DNA of 11,128 bases. Source: Bacteroidota bacterium (GTDB lineage: Bacteria > Bacteroidota > Bacteroidia > Bacteroidales > Paludibacteraceae). Location of the stretch: the NCBI GenBank assembly GCA_017860335.1, contig JAFNAU010000155.1, positions 1-11,128 of the forward strand, read 5' to 3'. Shown here in pieces: positions 1 through 6,768 of this stretch (its first letter is position 1; the number at the start of each line of letters is the position of its first letter). A program made the translations under genes and the position numbers. The notes under the pieces were generated by a model. That model was given only the letters and a program-made list of their open reading frames with translations. It did no database searches and was not told where the DNA came from.

Positions 1-253
1 CTTCCCGTAATCGCCTTTTTACGGCATCCGTATTGCTTTCGTCCGGTTTTGGATGAGTACACACGGTATTGGTCCATAATTCGGGCGAATGATACTTGTG
101 GGGTGCTCTTTTCTGCAGAAGTAATTGCTTTTGTGAGTTGAAAATAAATACCGATACAGCCCTGTGAAGCAAAGCTTTCCGGTGAGCTTCCATTTTTTCC
201 ATCAACCCGGTTTCGTTGTCGTTCTGGTCTACTATGATTACGAATTCTGCCAT
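1..253 (-). CDS. idi: Isopentenyl-diphosphate delta-isomerase type 1 (partial, N-terminal 84 residues)
   Basis: Interconverts isopentenyl diphosphate and dimethylallyl diphosphate in the cytoplasm, supplying the allylic primer for carotenoid and other isoprenoid chains. The 84 visible codons read through the start of the Nudix-type type-1 isomerase fold: LLHRAVSVFIFN at about residues 28-39, LLLQKRAPHKYHSP at 44-57, and the active-site block WTNTVCTHP with the expected catalytic Cys65 and metal-binding candidates His24, His30 and His67. The following ESNTDAVKRRLRE matches the family closely. The gene runs off the left edge, so the Nudix helix and the later Glu ligands are not visible. The ATG begins directly after the TAG stop of the crtB reading frame, so the two are surely co-transcribed and probably translationally coupled. 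Family assignment is very secure. Confidence 0.93.
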   Translation of the reverse strand, partial: MAEFVIIVDQNDNETGLMEKMEAHRKALLHRAVSVFIFNSQKQLLLQKRAPHKYHSPELWTNTVCTHPKPDESNTDAVKRRLRE

Positions 254-1043
254 CTATATGAATTTAGCTTTGTACATGATGCCAACCTTAATTATTATCA
301 GATATTTCCTGAGGTTAGATATTCTTACCCTTTGAGAAAGAATTTTTTCAGGTGTTGATTTTCTTATTTTATTGAATAAAGAATGATAATAATGAAAAGC
401 TAATGCAACTGCAAGTTTTGATTTGTCGGGCAAGCGTTTGATGCCTGTGTATGCCTCTTCAAATTCCTGCAATCTCCGGAAAATAATTTCTTCCCAGTTC
501 CACGGTATCCTCTTTCAGGTCGCGCATGAAATTTACTTTCTGAAAAGCTGACCCCAGTTTTTGTGCGGAATGCTCCAACTCGTCGTACAAGTTTTGATTG
601 CCGTTGCAGAACACCTTCAGACACATAAGTCCTACCACATCAGCTGATCCGTAAATGTATTCCTCCAGTTCAGATGCAGCGTTGTAATCTGTTTTTGTCA
701 GGTCATATCTCATGCTTTGGATAAAAGCTGTGATATGCTCCCTGTTGATGTTATATCTTTTTACAGTATCAGCAAACGAGGTTAGTATCAAATTGCAGCT
801 GATATTATTTTCCAGGGCATAATCCAGATCGTCGTTAAGTTTGTTGAGCAGGTACGACTTGTCATAGCCATGTAAACTGTCCACGATTTCGTCAGCAAGT
901 CTTACAAATCCATAAACAGCATATATAGCTTTTCTTTTTTCTTTTTCAAGCACGGATGTGGCCAGAGAAAATGAAGTACTGTACCTTTTAGTGATCAGTT
1001 CAGATACTTTATAACTGTTTTCGATGTAAAAAGCGACACTCAT
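254..1043 (-). pseudogene. crtB: Phytoene/squalene synthase, disrupted by an internal out-of-frame deletion
   Basis: Intact homologues condense two geranylgeranyl diphosphates to phytoene, the first step to carotenoids. I chose the ATG at 1043 rather than an in-frame TTG at 1049 because AAAGGA sits 8 nt upstream of it. Residues 1-194 carry the family signatures: RYSTSFSLA, YAVYGFVRLADEIVD with the first DxxxD at 51-55, and NFMRDLKED with the second DxxxD at 175-179, followed by GRNYFPEI. This frame then stops at 459. The C-terminal part (EFEEAYTGIKRLP, then FHYYHSLFNKI and RVRISNLRKY) continues in another frame to the TAG at 254-256. From memory, homologues have about 20 residues between FP(G/E)(I/V) and the F-x-E-A motif; here only 7 nt lie between them, so roughly 50 bp seem to be missing. 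The product would lack the C-terminal helices and is probably inactive. A sequencing or assembly error is the alternative. Confidence 0.88.
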
Positions 1044-1425
1044 AGGCAATATCCTTTTGTCATTGTGTAACTCTATATGAAAAATACCATGGTAAATGTA
1101 AGGTATTATTTGGAAAATTAAAATAAATGACGAAAATTTTATTTCAGGTACATCTTCAGATAATTCCGAAAATTGATAAGGATTTGCGCCGGTTTACGAT
1201 TCTTTCTGTCACTGCAGGTCTGCCAATAAACTGTTATTAGTTTGCATGAACTTTTTTTCTCCACAGATTTAATCTTGGAATCTAAACTAAATGTTAGCCA
1301 TAATACCCCGTTTTCTGTCCGTCATTCTGTTTTAAATCTGTTAATAAACGATATTTCAGACTGACCAGATGCAGAGTCCATGACGACAGTGTGTTTTTTT
1401 GTTAATTCATATGCATTCGTTTAAG

Positions 1426-1455
1426 TTGGTGTTCCAATGCCGGGAAATATCTTTA
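1426..1455 (+). promoter_or_regulatory. Weak promoter candidate (TTG, 19 nt, TATCTTTA)
   Basis: TTG at 1426-1428, then 19 nt, then TATCTTTA at 1448-1455, matches the Bacteroidetes -33/-7 pattern except for the last base. It lies about 470 bp before the operon start, so any role would imply a very long leader or a small RNA. Chance occurrence in AT-rich DNA is quite possible. Confidence 0.2.
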
Positions 1456-1733
1456 ACACGGCACAGAAGAAAATCAATGACAAAAGAAAATAACCACACG
1501 AAACATAAAATTCATAATTTAATTGCTGAGACTTTAAAATTAATATATTGTAACAGGAAGCAGACTTTTCTAACAAACAAATTCAATGCCTTAATAGTTT
1601 TTGACTTTTGCTGATCGTATTCTCTTCAATAACTACGGCATGTCAGAACAGAGTTATTTTTTGCATTTATTCTGATATTATAGAAAACACATACAAAATA
1701 CACAGATATATATCCAATATCAAAATAATTGTA

Positions 1734-1741
1734 TATATTTG
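1734..1741 (+). promoter_or_regulatory. Candidate -7 element of the operon promoter (TATATTTG)
   Basis: TATATTTG fits the Bacteroidetes -7 consensus TAnnTTTG exactly. No TTG or TTTG occurs at the usual 19-21 nt upstream, so the match is incomplete. If used, it would give a leader of roughly 180 nt before the ATG at 1927, which would contain the AGGTCA/TGACCT inverted repeat. Confidence 0.3.
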
Positions 1742-1823
1742 CTTCTGGATTATTAATAAATTCAAAATTCAAAAAGGACATATCATAACTGAAATTATAA
1801 ATTTTTCAAACAAAACAATTCTC

Positions 1824-1849
1824 AGGTCAATATGAATGCGGGCTGACCT
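1824..1849. repeat. Inverted repeat AGGTCA-N14-TGACCT upstream of the operon
   Basis: A perfect 6-bp inverted repeat with arms at 1824-1829 and 1844-1849 lies about 80 bp upstream of the first operon gene. It could be a regulator half-site pair or a leader hairpin. There is no U-tract after it, so it is not a terminator. A 6-bp match alone is weak evidence. Confidence 0.3.
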
Positions 1850-1926
1850 TTCCCGGCATGAAATTCCTGTCTGTTCTATTGTTTCTAACCTACTTGTCGT
1901 ACTCCGGCAAGCTAAAATTTATATTC

Positions 1927-3666
1927 ATGAAACGATTTCCATTCCTGTTTACATGTGTGGTTCTTTTTTCCGGTCTTTATGCTCAAAACCCGACCGGGAA
2001 AGTTAATACCAAATATCTCCGGCCTTCCATAACCATGTTGTTCTCTCAGCCTAAAGATGCCGACGAAGAAGTGGTTATCTCCAAATTCCGTAATCTGGAA
2101 GTCAACAGTAAATTCGACAATCACAGAATTGACTATCCGGATATGAAACCCATCGAACCCCTGAATCTTCAGAAAAACGCCTTGATTGAAAAATATGTTC
2201 GTGGCGCTTCCAATCCTGTCATCGCCAAATGGTGGGGACGCGATGCCAACGGCAGTTTCAACTATTCACTCGTGGCCGAAAGGGGCTCATACACTGCGAC
2301 AGATGCCGATGCGATTATCTCGAGAGGCTCAAATACCAGTCGTATCGAAATGATTGGCGAACAACTCATCGATAAGTCTTACATTCTCCTCTACGAAATT
2401 ACCGACCTCTATTCGATGGAAGAATATTACGACCGGCAGGATGCCCTCAACAGAAAACTGAAAAATTATACTCCGGTGAAACGTACCGATGAAGGGTATA
2501 ATTGCGACTACAAGGTGTATGCCTATAAAATAAATTTCAACGATTCCGTTGCCAGTGAATTTTATTCCCGGTACTGGGTCGATCCCAAGAATCCCGACAA
2601 ACAAAAGGTGGCTGCATGGGCTGACGCGACTTTTCCTGTAAAACTCATCGCGTTAACGGGTGGATCGGTACGATCGGCACAGTCGAAAGAAAAAAGTCTG
2701 AATACTAAGAAAAAAACAATGCGCGAATTGCTCGAAGATATACCGGCCAATATTCAGAATAATGCTGTTTTTGAACTGGGAAGAAGAATTGAAGACTTCA
2801 AACTGAAAGTTACTGTTTTCAAAGCATATCCTGTGAGCGCCAAACTTGGCACAAAGGAAGATTTGTACATTGATCAGCGGTTCTACGTTTATGAAATTGA
2901 ACAGGATAAAAGTGGCAATCAGAAGACTAACCGGAAAGGAGTGGTTAGAGTGAAAACTATCAACGATAATAAGCAGGTTGCTACCGGTTCATCTTTACCT
3001 TCGGTATTCCAGCAAGTCGATGGAGGAAGAATTTATCAGGGTATGTTTATGGAAAGCAAGGAAGATTACGGATTAATTCTGAATATCGGGAAAAACGGTT
3101 CCTCCAACAATGCCATGGAAGGCTTTAATATCGGCGCCGATTTTCGTATTTCGCGTTTCCTGAAAAAACCGGGGTGGCATCTGGGTATTGACGCATCCCT
3201 GCGCTCAATGAAAGATGTATATGCCGGAGACATCGGTACTTCAACCCGCTATCTGATCAGTTCCAGTGAATTATGCTCGGGCAGTACCTATGCTATCGCT
3301 GTCAATTTATCCAAAGAATCTTATTTTACCCGAAAGGGTAATGTATATCTGAGGCCACAATTTGGAGTGGGATTACAGAGTTATTCGTTTAAAGAAGTTG
3401 GTGGTTATGAAATTGCATCCGACAATAAGGATTATTCCTGGTCGTCCCTGTATGTTCCGATCGGTATTGGTATCGGCTGGAATATTACTCCGATGTTCAG
3501 CCTCGAAATGAAACCCGGCGTATTTGCAAGGTTTGCGGCTTCGACTGATAATAAGGAAAAACTTATTCAGTCTGCTGCTCCGGTGATCGACAATTGGGGA
3601 TTTGGTTCAATCGGAAAAATGAATGTTGGCACCACAAATACCATCTGTTTACGTATCAGATTCTAA
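1927..3666 (+). CDS. Secreted Bacteroidales protein with C-terminal outer-membrane beta-barrel
   Basis: I do not know a characterised homologue; proteins with this pattern occur in Bacteroidales as hypothetical proteins. The start is placed at the ATG at 1927 because it begins a clean signal peptide (MKRFPFLFTCVVLFSGLYA, cleavage before QN); the frame is open upstream to 1858 but would put a second hydrophobic stretch in front of it. The mature protein is about 560 residues. Residues 25-340 form a mixed alpha/beta region with the blocks AKWWGRD, LVAERGSYTATDADA and GEQLIDKSYILLYEITDLY. From about residue 370 there are alternating hydrophobic strands with aromatic girdles (GFNIGADFRISRF, SLYVPIGIGIGWNI, LEMKPGVFARFA), and the chain ends in LRIRF, whose final Phe is typical of barrels inserted by BamA. 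The gene opens a six-gene operon and is probably the membrane anchor or pore of the system. Function is unknown; the barrel is inference from the strand pattern. Confidence 0.8.
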   Translation: MKRFPFLFTCVVLFSGLYAQNPTGKVNTKYLRPSITMLFSQPKDADEEVVISKFRNLEVNSKFDNHRIDYPDMKPIEPLNLQKNALIEKYVRGASNPVIAKWWGRDANGSFNYSLVAERGSYTATDADAIISRGSNTSRIEMIGEQLIDKSYILLYEITDLYSMEEYYDRQDALNRKLKNYTPVKRTDEGYNCDYKVYAYKINFNDSVASEFYSRYWVDPKNPDKQKVAAWADATFPVKLIALTGGSVRSAQSKEKSLNTKKKTMRELLEDIPANIQNNAVFELGRRIEDFKLKVTVFKAYPVSAKLGTKEDLYIDQRFYVYEIEQDKSGNQKTNRKGVVRVKTINDNKQVATGSSLPSVFQQVDGGRIYQGMFMESKEDYGLILNIGKNGSSNNAMEGFNIGADFRISRFLKKPGWHLGIDASLRSMKDVYAGDIGTSTRYLISSSELCSGSTYAIAVNLSKESYFTRKGNVYLRPQFGVGLQSYSFKEVGGYEIASDNKDYSWSSLYVPIGIGIGWNITPMFSLEMKPGVFARFAASTDNKEKLIQSAAPVIDNWGFGSIGKMNVGTTNTICLRIRF

Positions 3667-3703
3667 TTAACCGTTAATTATATACCATTAAAAAATATTG
3701 ATT

Positions 3704-4222
3704 ATGAAGAAAACAGCAAAAGTGCTCAGCCTCTTTCTCATATTGTTCACATGTTTTGGTGTGACAGTTGCGGGACAGAACAAAAAAGCCGATAAAGATA
3801 CCCGCAACTGGGTGTACGAAATAGAACCGGTTGGTGTAGGCACACAGGGTTCCTACCTGATAAAGGTGTGGTCTTACTCCAAAAAACCTATAGTAGCCAT
3901 CGAACAGGCAAAAAAGAATGCCGTTCACGGAATTATCTTCAAGGGCTTCACAGGTATTCAGGGTGTTCCGGGTCAGCGGCCACTCACCAATAATCCCAAT
4001 CTGGAAGTGGAACAGGCCGAATTCTTTAAAAACTTTTTTGCTGAAGGCGGCAAATACATGAAGTTTGTGAATATCACCAACGATGGCTCTGTAGCTGCTG
4101 AAGACCGGCTGAAAATCGGTAAGGAATTTAAAATCGGAGTAGTGGTTTCAGTAAATGTGGCCGGATTGCGCAAGGACCTTGAAGATGCCGGAATACTCAG
4201 AGGATTAAACAGCGGTTTTTAA
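3704..4222 (+). CDS. Small secreted protein, single type-II domain
   Basis: A 172-residue protein with a signal peptide (MKKTAKVLSLFLILFTCFGVTVAG, cleavage before QN) and one compact alpha/beta domain. I use the ATG at 3704; an in-frame TTG at 3698 adds only two residues. The domain reads W-x-YEIEPV-GVGTQGSYLIKVWSYSKKP, then a helix IEQAKKNAVHGIIFKGF, a loop with PLTNNPNLE, EFFKNFF, GGKYMKFVNITNDG, and a final strand-helix IGVVVSVNVAGLRKDLEDAGI. The helix with regular Ala/Lys spacing between two strands recalls LPP20/FlgT N-terminal domains, but that is a visual comparison only. It starts 37 nt after the barrel gene and is clearly paralogous, also at DNA level, to the second half of the next gene. 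LFTC in the signal peptide is not a good lipobox. Function unknown. Confidence 0.85.
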   Translation: MKKTAKVLSLFLILFTCFGVTVAGQNKKADKDTRNWVYEIEPVGVGTQGSYLIKVWSYSKKPIVAIEQAKKNAVHGIIFKGFTGIQGVPGQRPLTNNPNLEVEQAEFFKNFFAEGGKYMKFVNITNDGSVAAEDRLKIGKEFKIGVVVSVNVAGLRKDLEDAGILRGLNSGF

Positions 4223-4245
4223 TATCAACTAACAGCCAACTGACT

Positions 4246-5214
4246 ATGAAAAAGTTATTTCTGATAATCAGTTTAATACTTTCTGCCGGATTCTGGATGA
4301 TTGATGCATTTGGACAACGTAATTCGAACATCGGCTATTATACCATCGAACCTGAATGTCTGGGAACCGAGCTTGACGGCTCGGTGACACTCAGAGCCTG
4401 GGGAACAGGCAGAAACCGGTTTGATGCTGTCGATCAGGCAAAGAAGAATGCAGTCCGCGATGTGATTTTCAAAGGCATCCGGAAGGGAAGCTCCGAGTGC
4501 AATCCGCGTCCCCTGGTGCCCGAAGTAAACGCAGAAATGAAATACGAAGATTTCTTCAACCGTTTTTTCTCCGATAAGAATGGCGATTACAAAAAATTCT
4601 GCTCCGGTAAGGACGAACGGCTGGATAATAAAATCTTCCGGCGGGGCATGGGCGACTCCAAAATGGTTACATACAGTGTTATCGTACGTGTGCTGAGGGC
4701 AGAACTGAAGGAATACCTGGCCGGAGGTTTCAGTCCGCGAAGCGAACGGGCTGAAATTAATCTTCCATCGGTAGGCATTGTCAAAGAGGAACGGATAAAC
4801 TGGAATTATGAAATCGAACCGGTGAGCGTGGGTTCTCAGGGAACCTATCTGATAAAAGTATGGTCTTATTCCAAAAATCCCGAAGTAGCCATCGAGCAGG
4901 CAAAGAAAAATGCCGTTCACGGAGTTATTTTCAAAGGTTTCGGTGGCATCAGCGGCGTACCGGGACAGCATCCGCTTGCCGATAGTCCTAATCTGGAACT
5001 TGAACAGGCTGAATTTTTCCGCAACTTTTTTGCAAACGGTGGTAAGTACATGAAATTTGTCAATATCACCAACGACGGCTCAGTAGCTGCCGAAGACCGC
5101 CTGAAAGTGGGAAAGGAGTATAAAATAGGAGTGGTGGTATCGGTCAATGTGGCGGGACTGCGCAAAGATCTCGAAGATGCAGGTATCATCCGTTCGCTGG
5201 GTAGTGGTACTTAA
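4246..5214 (+). CDS. Secreted two-domain protein, type-I plus type-II domain fusion
   Basis: 322 residues: signal peptide 1-23 (cleavage after DAFG), domain I at about 25-160, a polar linker at about 161-183 and domain II at about 184-322. Domain I starts RNSNIGYYTIEPECLGTELD, has the helix AVDQAKKNAVRDVIFKGI, then PLVPEVN, FFNRFFSD, a KKFCSGKDERLDNKIFRRGMGDSK loop and a strand-helix TYSVIVRVLRAELKEYL. Domain II is nearly the same protein as the preceding gene product (YEIEPVSVGSQGTYLIKVWS through LRKDLEDAGI) but lacks its own signal peptide. Domains I and II share the frame Y-x-IE, QAKKNAV-x-x-(V/I)IFKG, P-L, FF-x-x-FF and a final V-x-V-x-x-L-x-x-x-L, so they are themselves homologous. Gaps to neighbours are about 20 nt, indicating one transcript. 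A fusion of two adjacent genes is the simplest origin. Function unknown. Confidence 0.85.
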   Translation: MKKLFLIISLILSAGFWMIDAFGQRNSNIGYYTIEPECLGTELDGSVTLRAWGTGRNRFDAVDQAKKNAVRDVIFKGIRKGSSECNPRPLVPEVNAEMKYEDFFNRFFSDKNGDYKKFCSGKDERLDNKIFRRGMGDSKMVTYSVIVRVLRAELKEYLAGGFSPRSERAEINLPSVGIVKEERINWNYEIEPVSVGSQGTYLIKVWSYSKNPEVAIEQAKKNAVHGVIFKGFGGISGVPGQHPLADSPNLELEQAEFFRNFFANGGKYMKFVNITNDGSVAAEDRLKVGKEYKIGVVVSVNVAGLRKDLEDAGIIRSLGSGT

Positions 5215-5234
5215 CAATTTAAATTTCTGAACCT

Positions 5235-5707
5235 ATGAAAAACCTAAAACTATTACCGAGCCTGATTTTTATGGTCGCGTTTTTAGGCATTAACGATGTT
5301 GATGCACAGCGCAACTCCAACATCGGCCATTATTCCATCGAAACTGAATGTCTGGGAGTGGAAATGGACGGCTCTGTCACACTTCGTGCCTGGGGCACTG
5401 GTCGAAAAATGCTGTTCGCGATGTGCTGTTCAAATCCAGCCGAAAGGGTAGCTCTGATTGCAATCCGCATCCGCTGGTTCCCGAGGTAAATGCCGAAATA
5501 AAGTACGAGGACTACTTCAATCGTTTCTTTTCCGATAAACGGGGCAACTATAAAAAATTCTGTTCAGGAAAAGATGAACGGCTGAGCAATAAAATATTCC
5601 GGAGGGGCATGGGCGATTCCAAAATGGTTACCTACAGCGTAATTGTAAGGGTGCTCCGCTCCGAACTCAAGGAGCAGCTCCGCGAAGATGGAATCATAAA
5701 TTATTAA
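5235..5707 (+). pseudogene. Type-I domain secreted protein, frameshifted by a 31-bp deletion
   Basis: This gene encodes a signal peptide (MKNLKLLPSLIFMVAFLGI, cleavage after DVDA) and a domain nearly identical to domain I of the preceding protein: RNSNIGHYSIETECLG and SVTLRAWGTGR in the first frame. At about 5402-5412 the frame changes; the rest (KNAVRDVLFK, PLVPEVNAEIKYEDYFNRFFSD, KKFCSGKDERL and TYSVIVRVLRSELKEQL, ending EDGIINY) continues in another frame to the TAA at 5705-5707. Comparison with the paralogue shows that 33 nt between the GTGR codons and the AAT of NAV are reduced to 2 nt, a 31-bp loss removing most of the NRFDAVDQAKK helix. As written the first frame ends after about 84 residues. 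The C-terminal EDGIINY shows how a stand-alone type-I protein ends. Either true decay, with the fused paralogue keeping domain I, or an assembly error. Confidence 0.82.
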
Positions 5708-5789
5708 CTCTATAATTTTTATATCATATGAAAGAAGAAGATGGAATCATAAAATATTAACTCTATAATTTTTATATCATATGAAAGAA
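5684..5789 (+). repeat. 53-bp tandem duplication across a gene junction
   Basis: The unit 5684-5736 is repeated at 5737-5789 with one difference (t at 5701, a at 5754). The unit carries the last codons and stop of the type-I gene, the AT-rich spacer and the first three codons of the next gene. The first copy therefore supplies an extra ATG at 5728 that opens a 10-codon chimeric frame (MKEEDGIIKY, stop at 5758-5760). The real start of the next gene, at 5781, uses the second copy. The initiation region with its ATAATTTTTATATC leader is thereby present twice. Confidence 0.97.
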
Positions 5790-6731
5790 CTGAAAAATAT
5801 AATCATTGTCTTTTTTGCCCTGATGGTAAGTCTGTCAGCATTTTCGCAGGCTAAAAAACCTACCATCATGGTGGTGCCGAGCGATAACTGGTGTGTGAAA
5901 AACAACTTCATGACCGTGTATGATAATATGGGTACGCGGATGAAAATTCCAGATTATCGCGCTGCCCTTCAGGAAAGTACCGAACTGCTGAATGTAATCA
6001 GTAAAATTAATGAAATGATGACTGAACGCGGTTTCCCGTTGAAAAATCTGGAATCAGTGATGAAAACACTACAAAGTCAGTCGGCAGAAGACGCCATGCT
6101 AACGAGCAAAACCGGTGCCGATGCCAACGAAAGTCCGATTGATAAACTGAAAAAAGTAGCTAAAGCCGATATCATCATGCAGCTGACCTGGTCGGTCAAC
6201 CAGACTGGTCCGAAACGTTCGATCACATTCAACCTCCAGGGACTGGATGCCTATACCGACAAACAAATTGCCGGTGCATCGGGTACGGGGCAACCGTCTT
6301 TCTCGGCCGAATTGCCCGTGCTGCTCGAAGAAGCTGTACTGGCACACATCGACAACTTCAACGCGCAACTGCAGAAACATTTTGATGACTTGTTTGCCAA
6401 CGGACGCGAAGTGAGTTTGCGTGTGATGACCTTCAGCTCGTTCAACGGTGATCTCGAAAGCGAATACGATGGTAAGGAACTTTCGGAAATCATCGAAACC
6501 TGGGTGTCGGATAATTCGGTCAAAGGACGTTTCAGTCTGACGGATGCCACCGAAAATACCATGTTGTTTGAGCAGGTACGCATTCCCCTCTATGATGCAT
6601 CCAACAGAGCCGTTGATACCCGGGGCTGGGCACGCGATTTGCAGAAAATGCTTGCCGACCGGTACCGTATCACAGCTAAACTGATGACTCGCGGACTGGG
6701 TCAGGCACAACTCGTAATTGGTGAAAAATAA
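5781..6731 (+). CDS. Secreted DUF6175-like protein (CsgG/LpoB-like architecture suspected)
   Basis: A 316-residue protein with a signal peptide (MKELKNIIIVFFALMVSLSA, cleavage near FSQ/AKK). Its sequence matches my memory of the Bacteroidales family annotated DUF6175: KPTIMVVPSDNWCVKNNFM, DNMGTRMKIPDYRAALQE, a helix ending ERGFPLKNLESVMKTL, AKADIIMQLTWSV and FNLQGLDAYTDKQIAGASGTG. The first half (about 26-195) reads like an alpha/beta domain of the CsgG/LpoB/TolB-N sort: a strand giving a 'variable protein', a helix with 'the gene ranked G-x-P-L', then a strand starting with the AKAD element and a strand naming the output. A second domain (about 205-316) starts EVSLRVMTFSSF and ends ITAKLMTRGLGQAQLVIGEK. 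The fold comparison is inference. It sits in the middle of the operon after the duplicated junction, with 37 nt to the next gene. Periplasmic or outer-membrane associated; function unknown. Confidence 0.8.
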   Translation: MKELKNIIIVFFALMVSLSAFSQAKKPTIMVVPSDNWCVKNNFMTVYDNMGTRMKIPDYRAALQESTELLNVISKINEMMTERGFPLKNLESVMKTLQSQSAEDAMLTSKTGADANESPIDKLKKVAKADIIMQLTWSVNQTGPKRSITFNLQGLDAYTDKQIAGASGTGQPSFSAELPVLLEEAVLAHIDNFNAQLQKHFDDLFANGREVSLRVMTFSSFNGDLESEYDGKELSEIIETWVSDNSVKGRFSLTDATENTMLFEQVRIPLYDASNRAVDTRGWARDLQKMLADRYRITAKLMTRGLGQAQLVIGEK

Positions 6732-6768
6732 TACATACAATCTGTCTTTACACTAAAAAAAATAAAAT

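Larger units (their letters stand above)
1044..1926. other. Long AT-rich intergenic region with no convincing gene
   Basis: This is the divergent spacer between crtB (leftward) and the secreted-protein operon (rightward). Short open frames on the plus strand at about 1399-1614 and 1608-1835 begin at TTG, are lysine-, asparagine- and isoleucine-rich as expected of random AT-rich DNA, and resemble nothing I know. It holds weak Bacteroidetes-type promoter candidates and one inverted repeat, listed separately. I see no tRNA, terminator or mobile-element end. The length is unusual next to the tight spacing in the operon and could hide a regulatory RNA or a long leader. Confidence 0.5.

Noticed and set aside
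455..485. Programmed frameshift in crtB
   Set aside because: There is no slippery heptamer, and about 20 expected residues are missing at the same point.
1399..1835. Two short plus-strand frames of about 71 and 75 codons in the long spacer
   Set aside because: They start at TTG, have random AT-rich composition, no initiation signal, and no similarity to known proteins.
1858..1926. In-frame upstream extension of the barrel gene
   Set aside because: It would place 23 hydrophobic and basic residues before a complete signal peptide; the ATG at 1927 gives a normal secreted protein.
4273..4971. Long minus-strand frame opposite the fused two-domain gene
   Set aside because: The opposite strand encodes a paralogous domain family with clear conservation; the minus frame has no recognisable features.
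5398..5416. Programmed ribosomal frameshift in the last type-I gene
   Set aside because: A programmed shift would keep all conserved codons, but 10-11 codons of the conserved helix are absent; a deletion explains both the loss and the frame change.
5684..5789. CRISPR or minisatellite reading of the tandem repeat
   Set aside because: There are only two directly abutting copies, no spacers, and the unit is plainly a duplicated gene junction.
6099..6740. Minus-strand frame of 213 codons opposite the DUF6175-like gene
   Set aside because: It is a shadow of a well supported coding sequence and has no plausible promoter or start context.
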